Made by a program: the position numbers and the translations under genes. Below are positions 51,771 to 58,985 of a stretch of DNA of 64,000 nucleotides, in pieces. The DNA comes from a virus. The notes under the pieces were generated by a model that saw only the letters and a program-made list of their open reading frames with translations, was not told the origin of the DNA and did not search any database. The stretch covers positions 34,400 through 98,399 of the IMG/VR virus record IMGVR_UViG_3300025313_000008. The stretch is one strand, 5' to 3'. Every line of letters begins with the position of its first letter. Position 1 is the first letter of the stretch.

Positions 51771-51897
51771 CTTCTTCTTTTGATAATGTTTTAATCAGTT
51801 GAAATGGAGTTATTATCTTATCTGTTACTTCATATTCTATGCCTTCCCCATCATCTATTCTTATTATAAACCGTTCTCCTTTATCTAATATCTTCAT
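51754..51897 (-). CDS. 47-aa hypothetical protein
   Basis: Starts with a strand (ERFIIRIDDGEGIEYEV) and ends in a short helix. A TATA-like GTTTATATTG (~51920) lies 25-30 nt upstream of its ATG, so it may open a small operon with the zinc-finger gene. Confidence 0.6.
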   Translation of the reverse strand: MKILDKGERFIIRIDDGEGIEYEVTDKIITPFQLIKTLSKEEVDERG

Positions 51898-51958
51898 AAC
51901 ATAAAATGGACATCTAACAATATAAACATTATAGGAACCTGTAATTATTGTTTAATTC

Positions 51959-52090
51959 CTAGTCTTCTTCCTGTGTATCTGGAATGTTTTTCTCATAAAG
52001 TGCATCCCTTGGACACAGAGTAATGTATTTGCCGATCATTTGCTCGTCATCTATGCTATCGAGTAAAGCTCCGCACTTCATACAATGCAT
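51959..52090 (-). CDS. 43-aa zinc-binding protein
   Basis: CMKCG at residues 3-7 and a later CPRD could form a small zinc site; the C-terminus is acidic. Independent of its neighbours by spacing (about 60 nt downstream, 40 nt upstream). Confidence 0.55.
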   Translation of the reverse strand: MHCMKCGALLDSIDDEQMIGKYITLCPRDALYEKNIPDTQEED

Positions 52091-52130
52091 GTATACCGAT
52101 TATAGTTACTACCTTGTAGTATATAACTAT

Positions 52131-52355
52131 TTAAGTGTTTTTAGGTATTATTTCCTTATTTTTTAGATATTCTCGCCATAATTTAGATATTTCTTTATTG
52201 AACCATGCTGTTGACAGTACTTCATCTATATCTTTCCACATTACTTCCAATTCAACTTGTACTTTCTCTATCTGATCATTAGTTCCATGCTTTGCTAAGT
52301 AAACTAATCCAGAGATTATATTTTCCATTATATCATTTAGATTTTTTTGGCTCAT
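52131..52355 (-). CDS. 74-aa helical protein
   Basis: All-helical and charged (LNDIMENIISGLVYLAKHG, then VQVELEVMWKDIDEVL). It overlaps the Pro-rich gene by 23 nt. Unknown function. Confidence 0.65.
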   Translation of the reverse strand: MSQKNLNDIMENIISGLVYLAKHGTNDQIEKVQVELEVMWKDIDEVLSTAWFNKEISKLWREYLKNKEIIPKNT

Positions 52356-52611
52356 CTTTTATTGCCTCCATTATCTTATCCCAACATGCGTCATCTGTTG
52401 CTATAAAAAGTGGTTGTTCATCTCCATCAAATGTAATTAGAATTCCTTTCTTAACATTTTTTATGTGTTTCTCCTTCCATTTTTTCTCTACTTCTTTTTC
52501 TATAGTGTATGTTCCTGTAATCGCTGGATATACATCTGGATAAATCCATGGTTGTGGTGTATAAGGTGGGTATGTTGGAAGTTGTGGATACCAAGGTTCT
52601 ACTATTACCAT
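52333..52611 (-). CDS. Pro/Tyr/Trp-rich N-terminus protein, 92 aa
   Basis: Residues 4-32 are an aromatic-proline stretch (EPWYPQLPTYPPYTPQPW); residues ~33-90 form a compact alpha/beta domain (GILITFDGDEQPLFIAT). The proline-rich arm could bind a host SH3/WW-like domain or line a virion surface. It begins directly after the 42-aa gene. Family unknown. Confidence 0.65.
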   Translation of the reverse strand: MVIVEPWYPQLPTYPPYTPQPWIYPDVYPAITGTYTIEKEVEKKWKEKHIKNVKKGILITFDGDEQPLFIATDDACWDKIMEAIKDEPKKSK

Positions 52612-52740
52612 TTACTTTCGCCCCGTATCTCTAAGGTGTTCTAGAGTATAAAAATGTTTCTCACAATACCACTTTCCATCTATATCATCGTATTTAGTTT
52701 TTCCTTGACATTGATTTGGATATTTTTCACACTGTGCCAT
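52612..52740 (-). CDS. 42-aa Cys-containing protein
   Basis: CEKYPNQC and WYCEKH give a Cys/His set that could hold one zinc ion. Both ends abut neighbours with no gap, typical of this operon. Confidence 0.6.
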   Translation of the reverse strand: MAQCEKYPNQCQGKTKYDDIDGKWYCEKHFYTLEHLRDTGRK

Positions 52741-52865
52741 TACTTTCCCTCTTTACACTTTCTATGTCTAAACATGTGATTACCACAGAATGGTAGATTA
52801 CATCCTTTGCATATATCCTTTATGGCGTAACTTCCACACATTGGGCATCGCATATCATAAGACAT
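52740..52865 (-). CDS. 41-aa zinc-finger protein
   Basis: CPMC, CKGC and a CGNH...HRKC set fit a double zinc knuckle (AN1-like) in a basic peptide. The last base of its stop is also the first base of the following ATG. Confidence 0.65.
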   Translation of the reverse strand: MSYDMRCPMCGSYAIKDICKGCNLPFCGNHMFRHRKCKEGK

Positions 52866-52883
52866 TTCTACCTAATAAAACTA

Positions 52884-53327
52884 TTATTGTTTATATAACC
52901 TTTTACCACAAAATGGACAGAAATCTATCTTATAATAATCTCCATACGCACTAATAAAATACGCTCTTATCTCAGAATTAGAAAACTCATCAAATGCCTG
53001 AATCGCTCTTACCCCCTTACATAAAGGGAATTTTGCACAGTTACACATTGATTTTGCCTTTACTTCCTTCTTTGTTTCATTAACGGCTTCCTTCATTGGA
53101 TTTGGCTTTTTTGTTGTAGTTATTTTAATTTTATCCTCTACGCCTTCAGTTGTCAATGGAACTTCGGTAACTTCAGCAAATTGAGATTCTGAACATGCAT
53201 TACATAACAATTCAACTGTTTGTGTTTTATGATAAGGCACTAATCTTAATTCATCTTCACCAAATGTTTTTTCACAAACTACACATTTTTCTTGGCTTTC
53301 GTTTCTTCCGGCTCCTATAAGTCCCAT
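52884..53327 (-). CDS. Multi-zinc-finger protein, 147 aa
   Basis: An N-terminal zinc ribbon (CVVC ~16-19, CNAC ~43-46), a Lys/Thr-rich linker and a C-terminal ribbon (CNCAKFPLC ~100-108, FCPFCGKRLY at the end). Two separated ribbons suggest a nucleic-acid adaptor. It starts one base after the stop of the 68-aa gene. Confidence 0.78.
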   Translation of the reverse strand: MGLIGAGRNESQEKCVVCEKTFGEDELRLVPYHKTQTVELLCNACSESQFAEVTEVPLTTEGVEDKIKITTTKKPNPMKEAVNETKKEVKAKSMCNCAKFPLCKGVRAIQAFDEFSNSEIRAYFISAYGDYYKIDFCPFCGKRLYKQ

Positions 53328-53328
53328 A

Positions 53329-53535
53329 TCACTTCAGTTGATCCTCGTGGCATTTAACCTTTCCATAACAATCATCACATAAATAATCCCTAAACCTAGA
53401 AAAATTCTCACATTTATGATGTGGACATTCACATCTTACAATACCTCTAATAGGCTGTCTTCCTTTTTCTACGCCTTTTTTTGTATCTTTAGCTATGCTC
53501 TTTTTTGTAGTTTTTTTCTTTCCAAATCCAAACAT
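53329..53535 (-). CDS. Basic zinc-finger protein, 68 aa
   Basis: A Lys-rich N-terminus (FGFGKKKTTKKS) and a C-terminal cluster CECPHHKC...CDDC...CH, probably one zinc-binding module. It shares a single-base stop/start overlap with the 105-aa gene. Confidence 0.75.
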   Translation of the reverse strand: MFGFGKKKTTKKSIAKDTKKGVEKGRQPIRGIVRCECPHHKCENFSRFRDYLCDDCYGKVKCHEDQLK

Positions 53536-53852
53536 TATGACTCCCTCCAGTTACTATCACATGTATCACATCGTCCCATATAACCGTTGTACCTTGGTTC
53601 ATACCACCTTATAGTTAAATCTCCACATAACAGACACATATCTTCTTTTAAAATCCGTGTCAATAAAGATATTTTTTCTTCCAATTCTTTTTTAGCATTT
53701 TCGTAATACATGTAAAACTCAGGTATTATTTTTAGTTGCTCTTTCAAATGAGTTTCTATTGCAGATATTAATTTTTCATAGTTTATAATCTGTGCTTCTA
53801 ATACTCCAATATATGTTAGATTTGTTTCTCCTTCAATCGGTTTTGGGTACAT
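53535..53852 (-). CDS. Coiled-coil plus zinc-ribbon protein, 105 aa
   Basis: Residues ~15-70 are helical/coiled coil; a C-terminal ribbon is formed by CLLC (~74-77) and CDTC (~96-99). The layout of a dimerising helix plus ribbon resembles small DNA-binding regulators. It overlaps its upstream neighbour by 20 nt. Confidence 0.75.
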   Translation of the reverse strand: MYPKPIEGETNLTYIGVLEAQIINYEKLISAIETHLKEQLKIIPEFYMYYENAKKELEEKISLLTRILKEDMCLLCGDLTIRWYEPRYNGYMGRCDTCDSNWRES

Positions 53853-54045
53853 TTGGTATATCCACCATATGCTTGCTCTCTATATATCCCTTGCCATCGC
53901 AATAACTGCAAGTTTCCCTATCAATACAAAACCCCTGTGTTACTGCTTCTTTTGGATGGGTTTTCTCATGTTCTAAAATCTCTCGTATGTTATCATGTTC
54001 AATAGATGTAAATGAACAATCTGCTTTTGGACATGTGTATTTCAT
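53833..54045 (-). CDS. C2H2 zinc-finger protein, 70 aa
   Basis: A classical finger CPKADC-x(16)-HEKTH (~5-30), followed by a second CSYC...H site. One of the most eukaryote-like C2H2 fingers in the window. Probably binds DNA or RNA. It shares an ATGA-type junction with the 37-aa gene downstream in the operon. Confidence 0.78.
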   Translation of the reverse strand: MKYTCPKADCSFTSIEHDNIREILEHEKTHPKEAVTQGFCIDRETCSYCDGKGYIESKHMVDIPNVPKTD

Positions 54046-54155
54046 TTTGTGTTACCTACTATTCCAAATCTAAACGTATGGCATTCGCATTTACAATGAT
54101 TAGGCATCATTACATCTTTATAATTATCATGGTTCCAAATACATTTATCGCACAT
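54042..54155 (-). CDS. 37-aa Cys-rich microprotein
   Basis: CDKC at residues 2-5 and CKCECH at ~21-26 form a compact metal site. Its ATG shares a base with the previous stop (TAATG), and its stop overlaps the next start, so translation is presumably coupled. Confidence 0.6.
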   Translation of the reverse strand: MCDKCIWNHDNYKDVMMPNHCKCECHTFRFGIVGNTK

Positions 54156-54325
54156 TATTTTACCCTCAGTTTTAATACCATCTGGATGTATTTAATCTCT
54201 TCCAAAGATCGTTCTGACCATCTTATATAGCTATCCATTTCAAATATTTTCTTCGTAAGTGATTCTTCCAAGTCCTTTTTTGAATAGTTATCATAAAAAT
54301 AGTATGGGCTTACTGGTTCACTCAT
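54155..54325 (-). CDS. 56-aa helical protein
   Basis: Tyr-rich N-terminus (PYYFYDNYSKKD) and amphipathic helices. It overlaps the MazG-like gene's stop by 4 nt. Unknown. Confidence 0.6.
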   Translation of the reverse strand: MSEPVSPYYFYDNYSKKDLEESLTKKIFEMDSYIRWSERSLEEIKYIQMVLKLRVK

Positions 54326-54663
54326 CGCTCACTTCCCTCCCCACGTATTACTCCTCTTTCTTCTCTATCTGCCAGTTTTAAAATATTTTCATCCCATACT
54401 TGTTCAAGTGGAATAAATGTAGTTCCTAATAATTCACATATCTTAGCCCATGCTCTAATTCTATACCACTCAAAATCTCCCATTTCTTCTTTCATCTTAG
54501 CAAATCTTTCTGGAGTTATTTTTCCTCTATCATCTCTTTCTATTCTCTTTAAATGACCAAAAAACTCTCCAAGTTCTTCAACCATTCCCTTTAAGTAATA
54601 ATCTAATGTATGCGGTGAAACATCTGTTATTGGTGCTCTTTTAGAATATTCTGTAGAATTCAA
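54322..54663 (-). CDS. MazG-like NTP pyrophosphohydrolase
   Basis: 113 residues with the MazG signature EELGE (~33-37) and KEEMGDFEWY (~58-67), i.e. the ExxE...ExxD metal-binding set, and the phage-type ending KLADREERGVIRG. It hydrolyses (d)NTPs to monophosphates; in other systems MazG also lowers alarmone levels. The start is a TTG at 54663 that overlaps the previous stop; no ATG is suitably placed. Confidence 0.85.
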   Translation of the reverse strand: MNSTEYSKRAPITDVSPHTLDYYLKGMVEELGEFFGHLKRIERDDRGKITPERFAKMKEEMGDFEWYRIRAWAKICELLGTTFIPLEQVWDENILKLADREERGVIRGEGSER

Positions 54664-54821
54664 ATTCCATCACTTCCTACTCTTTTATTATAATCTTCTA
54701 TAACTTCATTTATTTTTCTAGCTAATTTACACATATTTTGATTCGTTCTATCTTGTAATTCAATATTATGAACCCCACAAACAATAGTATTAATTTCACT
54801 CATGTCTATCTTCTTAATCAT
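54660..54821 (-). CDS. 53-aa hypothetical protein
   Basis: A helical protein with two Cys (TIVCGVHN, MCKLARKIN). It overlaps the TTG start of the MazG-like gene by 4 nt, consistent with coupling. No family. Confidence 0.58.
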   Translation of the reverse strand: MIKKIDMSEINTIVCGVHNIELQDRTNQNMCKLARKINEVIEDYNKRVGSDGI

Positions 54822-54845
54822 ACTTAAATTAACTATTATAGGTAA

Positions 54846-54884
54846 TATAAATGAATATAAAAAAATAAAAAAAAGGAATTAATC
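54846..54884 (-). terminator. T-rich terminator after the secreted 105-aa gene
   Basis: On the minus strand, just after the stop at 54887: CCTTTTTTTTATTTTTTTAT. A strong oligo-T termination signal that isolates this gene. Confidence 0.6.
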
Positions 54885-54886
54885 CT

Positions 54887-55204
54887 TTATAGTGTATCTA
54901 TGTGTTTTCTTTCAGTGTATCCACCATAGTATCCACGATCAGATAATACTGGTGCTCCTTCGCCTGATGCACATATATGATCTCCACAAACTGTTTGTGC
55001 TGGACTTTGGAAGTTACCGTAAGAATTTGGTCTTAGAATTGCTCTTTCTGCTACTGCAGGGTTTTCTGACACGTTTCCTATGCCAGATCCGTCGCCAGCA
55101 AATGTTGTTTCTATTTCCCAATTTGAAGCTTGTACCGAACTAACCAAACCTACAGTAAATACCATAGCGATTAGTGGTAGTATAGCTAATGTCTTGCTAT
55201 TCAT
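54887..55204 (-). CDS. Secreted Cys-containing protein, 105 aa
   Basis: A clear signal peptide (~1-26, hydrophobic core ILPLIAMVFTVGLVSS and an AXA-like VQAS site). The mature part contains SPAQTVCGDHICASGEGAP (~66-84), whose CGDHICxxGE motif I recall from extracellular proteins of ammonia-oxidising archaea. It may mimic a host surface protein or modify the envelope. Own TATA box (GATTATATAACC) and a T-tract terminator flank it, so it is a single-gene unit. Confidence 0.78.
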   Translation of the reverse strand: MNSKTLAILPLIAMVFTVGLVSSVQASNWEIETTFAGDGSGIGNVSENPAVAERAILRPNSYGNFQSPAQTVCGDHICASGEGAPVLSDRGYYGGYTERKHIDTL

Positions 55205-55236
55205 AAAATATAGTTGGTAAGAAGGGTTATATAATC

Positions 55237-55497
55237 TTATAGCTTCGCTTTAAAAAAATGCAATAAAGTATAATTATGTCCCACTCTTGCAAAAAGCCTT
55301 CTTATTGAAAACCCTCTAGCATATGAAGAAACCGTAAAAATGGTTGTTACTATAAAACTGGTAATCATATCATATTCACTAATACCTTTTGCAAAATAAG
55401 GAAGTATGAAATAATTGATTAAATAAGAAATAGTAAATCCTACAATTACATTCAATATTACCTCAGAATGGCATTTGCCACATGAATCTCCAGTCAT
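55237..55497 (-). CDS. Membrane protein, DUF7220-like, 86 aa
   Basis: Two transmembrane helices (~12-33, NVIVGFTISYLINYFILPYF; ~42-60) and a basic C-terminus with RGFSIRRLFAR. This order (G-F-x-I-x-Y-x-x-N...IFT...R-x-Y/F...RRLF) is that of a widespread phage family of unknown role. A cytosolic CGKC lies at the N-terminus. Possibly holin-like or superinfection-related. Confidence 0.75.
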   Translation of the reverse strand: MTGDSCGKCHSEVILNVIVGFTISYLINYFILPYFAKGISEYDMITSFIVTTIFTVSSYARGFSIRRLFARVGHNYTLLHFFKAKL

Positions 55498-55538
55498 TAT
55501 AATATATGATATGATATATGCAATAATATAAAGGTATC

Positions 55539-55802
55539 CTATTTCTCTGCTTTTGTTATTTTTCTTTTATCTAGGTATTGCTTACATTTAAGTGCCAACA
55601 TTGCGGTAGGAAATGGAAACTCGATCCAATCACCAAATTCCTTATGAAACTCATTTACCATTTTTTTTGTGTACCAAACCGCACTACATGATTTCAAGTG
55701 AGCACAATTAGCACATGAACGATGTTCTATTTCATCGTTTCCAACAGGTTCTGGCTTCTTTTCTAGATTTATTAAAGGAGATTTAACGTCCGGTAAACTC
55801 AT
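55539..55802 (-). CDS. Cys-cluster protein, 87 aa
   Basis: CANCAHLKSC (~30-39) plus a later CKQY (~73) give a C-x2-C-x5-C...C spacing that could bind zinc or an iron-sulfur cluster. The central FHKEFGDWIEFPFP is aromatic. Family not recognised. Confidence 0.7.
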   Translation of the reverse strand: MSLPDVKSPLINLEKKPEPVGNDEIEHRSCANCAHLKSCSAVWYTKKMVNEFHKEFGDWIEFPFPTAMLALKCKQYLDKRKITKAEK

Positions 55803-55834
55803 TTGCTATATTAATGTTGAATTAGTATATAACT

Positions 55835-55987
55835 TTATGGAGATATCCACAATAAAGCTAAGAAAAAAGCCATACTAAGAACAGATAAACCCAAGTATAT
55901 TTTTATTTTCTTATGTCGTGGTAAAATTTCAGGTCTGTGTGGTTCGTCTTTATACTTATCCCAACCCTTATCTTCTGCAAATCCCAT
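55835..55987 (-). CDS. 50-aa single-pass membrane protein
   Basis: A charged N-terminal half and one C-terminal transmembrane helix (IYLGLSVLSMAFFLALLWI). It abuts the 99-aa gene. A small virion or lysis protein is possible. Confidence 0.6.
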   Translation of the reverse strand: MGFAEDKGWDKYKDEPHRPEILPRHKKIKIYLGLSVLSMAFFLALLWISP

Positions 55988-56287
55988 TTATTCCGCCCAC
56001 TTTTTTTCTGTTTCCTTTAACAATCTATAAGTCAAACCATCTTTAAATATACGAAGTCCTTCCATTAATACACCGATTTCTCCCATTAATGTTAGTGTTT
56101 TCTTTGTATGTTCCATCATTTTTTTATCGGCATTTTCTTGTATACTCCAATTTTCTCTTTTTGATGGCAATTCCAGCATTTCTTTATAATGTTTGGCTTT
56201 CCCCAATTCTGTTTCAGCACGTTGCATTATTTCTTTTATGATTTTTTCCATTGCATTTGTAAATTGGATATTTATATCAGTAGGCAT
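55988..56287 (-). CDS. Helical protein, 99 aa
   Basis: Almost entirely helical (MEKIIKEIMQRAETELGKAKHY and following). The ATG at 56287 is chosen because it overlaps the previous stop by 11 nt; an ATG at 56326 would lie well inside the neighbour. No family. Confidence 0.65.
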   Translation of the reverse strand: MPTDINIQFTNAMEKIIKEIMQRAETELGKAKHYKEMLELPSKRENWSIQENADKKMMEHTKKTLTLMGEIGVLMEGLRIFKDGLTYRLLKETEKKWAE

Positions 56288-56504
56288 TCTTATACGCACC
56301 CAGTAATTCGTGAACCTTACCATCAAATATTAATTTTAATACAACTTTTGGTCTCAATTTTCCTTTCCCAAATATATATAGATCCTTCAATATACTTAAG
56401 TCTTCTTTTGTTAAAGAATCAGTCTTTACTGCCAAAGTTACTACGTTTTTTTCTTTTTCAGTTGTATACCTTGTTAGAATACCTTCTGCGTTAATCTCTT
56501 TCAT
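56277..56504 (-). CDS. Hypothetical protein, 75 aa
   Basis: Alpha/beta protein (NVVTLAVKTD, RPKVVLKLIFDGKVHELLGAY). The start is taken as the ATG at 56504, overlapping the previous stop by 14 nt; ATGs at 56513 and 56531 are alternatives. Function unknown. Confidence 0.6.
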   Translation of the reverse strand: MKEINAEGILTRYTTEKEKNVVTLAVKTDSLTKEDLSILKDLYIFGKGKLRPKVVLKLIFDGKVHELLGAYKNAY

Positions 56505-56706
56505 TTTTATCATTCCTATGAATCCATTCAAAAAGGATTAGTGTAAGTGTATTAGCATCTTTTCCAAAACTAATGAGAAATTCATTTTGTTTTCCAACGT
56601 GCATTTTTGGAAATCTATTCAAGTCTTCAGAATATTCATTTATTGCTTTCGCTATTGAAATAAACTCGCTTTCGTCCTTTACTTTTCTTTGTGGTATTTT
56701 AGTCAT
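56491..56706 (-). CDS. Hypothetical protein, 71 aa
   Basis: Basic N-terminus, then a helix and two strands (NEFLISFG, LTLILFEWIHR). It overlaps both neighbours (8 and 14 nt). No family recognised. Confidence 0.65.
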   Translation of the reverse strand: MTKIPQRKVKDESEFISIAKAINEYSEDLNRFPKMHVGKQNEFLISFGKDANTLTLILFEWIHRNDKNERD

Positions 56707-56911
56707 TTTTGTAAACCTCTAGAATTGTAGTTGCCCCGCTAGATTTTGCTTTACTCACGGCATTATTGAAAGACATCCTAATATTAACGTTCTTTAGATT
56801 AATTTTGTTTGTCTTGCGAATGGTTCCTTTTTCCACATCTTGAACTATAATGGGCTTTCCTGTATGTTTATCGGCTTTACAATACCACAATCGCATTACT
56901 ACTTTATCCAT
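56699..56911 (-). CDS. Hypothetical protein, 70 aa
   Basis: A compact beta-rich start (KVVMRLWYCKADKHTGK) and a helix; it resembles small nucleic-acid-binding folds only in composition. It begins right after the stop of the 42-aa gene. Confidence 0.65.
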   Translation of the reverse strand: MDKVVMRLWYCKADKHTGKPIIVQDVEKGTIRKTNKINLKNVNIRMSFNNAVSKAKSSGATTILEVYKND

Positions 56912-57040
56912 TTATTTATCTCTCTCCCTTGTTTTATCTGAAAGTTCGGTTTCTTTACCACTTACGATAAAGCACTTAAATCCAAGTTCTTTTTCTATGT
57001 TTTTAACTAAATCTTCTACTTCTTCATCAGTAACAGTCAT
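56912..57040 (-). CDS. 42-aa acidic protein
   Basis: A helix-strand pattern (DEEVEDLVKNIEKELGFKCFIV), charged tail. ATGA overlap with the 47-aa zinc-finger gene upstream. Unknown. Confidence 0.6.
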   Translation of the reverse strand: MTVTDEEVEDLVKNIEKELGFKCFIVSGKETELSDKTRERDK

Positions 57041-57180
57041 ATCCACTTCACTTTTCCTTCGGTTGTATTTCTTTTTTCTATCTTACACTTGGAATGAAAT
57101 CTTTCATGAGCCATTTTCCTTTCATTAATTAAAGGATCATTATCTTTAAAATTCATTTCACAAAGACTACACTTTGCCAT
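57037..57180 (-). CDS. 47-aa C2H2/C2HC zinc finger
   Basis: CSLC (~4-7) followed by AHERFHSKC (~24-32) gives a single C2H2-type finger with an extra Cys. Its ATG shares a base with the previous stop. Likely nucleic-acid binding. Confidence 0.65.
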   Translation of the reverse strand: MAKCSLCEMNFKDNDPLINERKMAHERFHSKCKIEKRNTTEGKVKWI

Positions 57181-57503
57181 TAGCTAGACCTCTTAAATAA
57201 ATCAAATTTCATTTTCAAGTCCTTTAGAAATCTCACTGATAATCTATAGGCTTTGATTGCCTCATATATTTCAAATATTTCATCATAACCTAGCTTATGT
57301 TCCTTTAGTTTTGCATTTGGAATACCAAAGTCTTCTATAGTTGCAATCATATCATAAACAGGGGCTATTCCTTGAATCTTCATTACACATTTACCTAAAC
57401 TTACTTTTCTACGTTCCCATCCACCATTAAGCGGTTCAATACGAATTGCTTCTTTCTTCCATAATTTAAATAATTTGTCCTTTACTTGTTCTTCGTAATT
57501 CAT
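57180..57503 (-). CDS. Hypothetical protein, 107 aa, first gene of a class A operon
   Basis: Mostly helical in its C-terminal half (DEIFEIYEAIKAYRLSVRFLKDL). It starts 8 nt after the AGTATATAG box of a class A promoter (57511-57541), so its mRNA is likely leaderless. It heads a run of six or seven overlapping small genes. Function unknown. Confidence 0.75.
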   Translation of the reverse strand: MNYEEQVKDKLFKLWKKEAIRIEPLNGGWERRKVSLGKCVMKIQGIAPVYDMIATIEDFGIPNAKLKEHKLGYDEIFEIYEAIKAYRLSVRFLKDLKMKFDLFKRSS

Positions 57504-57510
57504 ACTACAT

Positions 57511-57541
57511 CTATATACTAAGAGGTATATAAACCCTTGTT
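57511..57541 (-). promoter_or_regulatory. Class A promoter before the 107-aa gene
   Basis: On the minus strand: AACAAGGG, TATA box TTTATATACC, AGTATATAG, then ATG at 57503. Lies between PCNA and the small-gene operon. Confidence 0.85.
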
Positions 57542-57548
57542 TGTAAAT

Positions 57549-58280
57549 TTATGACAACTGCTTATGAGCTTGAACATATTGTACGCTTCCCATAGCTGGA
57601 CTTTCTAAGGTTAAGCTAAGTGGCATATTATTACCCGTTTCTACTATTATAGTTTCAAACGCTGTTCCAAATGTCTTTATTGCTTCAGATAATAGTTCTA
57701 CCGTAAATTCACTTTTAATTTTTTCTTCTTGTGATGTTATAGTTCCTTCTGCCTCAACTTCCACTTTTCCTCTATCGCCTTTACCTGATAGTTTCATTTT
57801 GCCTTCTGCTATCTCTATCACAAAATTATTATCAACAACTGCTACATCTTTTACATAGTCACTGAAATTAGAATATGACATAATTGCCTTAGATTGAAAC
57901 TTAAAATTAGGCACAGGAGCATCTTGTTCAATGGATATCAAACTAAGAGTAAAATGCTTCTTACCTTCAATATGAATATTAAGAGGTGAGTTTTCACTTT
58001 CTACTTCTATTGTCATTTCATCTCCGTCTTTTGCCCTTTTTATTACTTCCAAGAAATCATTTGGTTTTATGGTGAATTTTAATTCGTTTTCGACTTTGAA
58101 TCTAAGAAATCGATCTGCTGGAAAAGTTACTTCCAAGTATCTTACATGGGATGGTTCTAGTCCCCTAAACTTTATTCCTTGCTCATTAACAAAAAAAGTG
58201 GCTTCTTCTATAAGTCCTTGGATTGACGAAATTGCTGTTTTAAACTCCTTGGTTGTTCTTAATGTTGCACTAAATTTCAT
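57549..58280 (-). CDS. pcn: PCNA sliding clamp
   Basis: 243 residues, the normal archaeal PCNA length. Two-fold internal topology: ISSIQGLIEEATFFVNEQGIKFRGLEPSHV (N-domain), the interdomain region near ~115-130 (LISIEQDAPVPNFKF) and a C-domain ending SLTLESPAMGSVQYVQAHKQL. It forms a trimeric ring that tethers polymerase, ligase and nucleases. Its ATG shares a base with the stop of the 55-aa gene. Together with MCM and RadA it gives the virus its own archaeal-type replisome parts. Confidence 0.95.
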   Translation of the reverse strand: MKFSATLRTTKEFKTAISSIQGLIEEATFFVNEQGIKFRGLEPSHVRYLEVTFPADRFLRFKVENELKFTIKPNDFLEVIKRAKDGDEMTIEVESENSPLNIHIEGKKHFTLSLISIEQDAPVPNFKFQSKAIMSYSNFSDYVKDVAVVDNNFVIEIAEGKMKLSGKGDRGKVEVEAEGTITSQEEKIKSEFTVELLSEAIKTFGTAFETIIVETGNNMPLSLTLESPAMGSVQYVQAHKQLS

Positions 58281-58447
58281 TATGCTTCTTCCACTGGTGA
58301 TTTTTTATATCCAAGTGACTCCAAAATAAGTAAGTTAGTAGCTACTATGTATTCTAATCCGCCCATTCTTGATGAAGGTAATCCCCATCTTAATAATACT
58401 TCCCCAAGAAATTTCTTTCCATCAACTGATTTTATTTTCTTAGGCAT
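58280..58447 (-). CDS. 55-aa hypothetical protein upstream of PCNA
   Basis: Alpha/beta peptide with a central GLPSSRMGGLEYIVATNLL. It is coupled to PCNA by a TAATG junction, so it may be a replication accessory protein; no PIP-box is evident. Confidence 0.62.
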   Translation of the reverse strand: MPKKIKSVDGKKFLGEVLLRWGLPSSRMGGLEYIVATNLLILESLGYKKSPVEEA

Positions 58448-58766
58448 TTGGACACTCACTCATCATTTTATAGTAAAAAACATTTACCATTTCTTCAATC
58501 TTCCAACATGTGGTTTCGTCTTCACTAAAGACTACTTTACCTATCAATGAATGTGGTATCTTTGTTTCTACGTTATCAGTCATTGTTAAACCATCTTCCA
58601 AATGAACAGATATAATATTATTAGTACAATCTTGACCAAGTAAAAATCTATCCCAACATTCTGCACCTGTAACTTGTTCATTATTATTTACAGTTCTTGT
58701 AATTGTTACCACTAATAATGCTAACGATATTACAACTAATATACTCAATATTGCAGTTTTTTGCAT
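58440..58766 (-). CDS. Membrane-anchored extracytoplasmic protein, 108 aa
   Basis: An N-terminal transmembrane/signal segment (AILSILVVISLALLVVTI, ~4-21) followed by an extracytoplasmic domain with four Cys (ECWDRFLLGQDC and a later TTCW/SEC) that may form disulfides. The ATG at 58766 is preferred because a TATA box (~58785-58795) lies about 24 nt upstream; an ATG at 58790 falls inside that box. Unknown function at the host surface. Confidence 0.72.
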   Translation of the reverse strand: MQKTAILSILVVISLALLVVTITRTVNNNEQVTGAECWDRFLLGQDCTNNIISVHLEDGLTMTDNVETKIPHSLIGKVVFSEDETTCWKIEEMVNVFYYKMMSECPNA

Positions 58767-58805
58767 TATATACCCTTTGTTATATACCATATATAATTGT
58801 ATACT

Positions 58806-58985
58806 TTATTCCTCTTCTTCCCATGGAAATGTTGCTTCTTCGCCTAGAAACTTCCATAATTCTCGTTCATGCTCGTGACATAATCTAAAGTCATATGTAT
58901 CTTCCCCTTGCCTTCTATATAGATCACATTCATAATCCTTGTATGCTTGGCACTTGGTACAATAATTGGTAAAGTTTTCACTCAT
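58806..58985 (-). CDS. 59-aa Cys/His-rich acidic protein
   Basis: CTKC (~9-12), CDLY and LCHEHE provide potential zinc ligands; the C-terminus is acidic with Trp. ATGA overlap with the GTG-start gene upstream. Confidence 0.65.
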   Translation of the reverse strand: MSENFTNYCTKCQAYKDYECDLYRRQGEDTYDFRLCHEHERELWKFLGEEATFPWEEEE

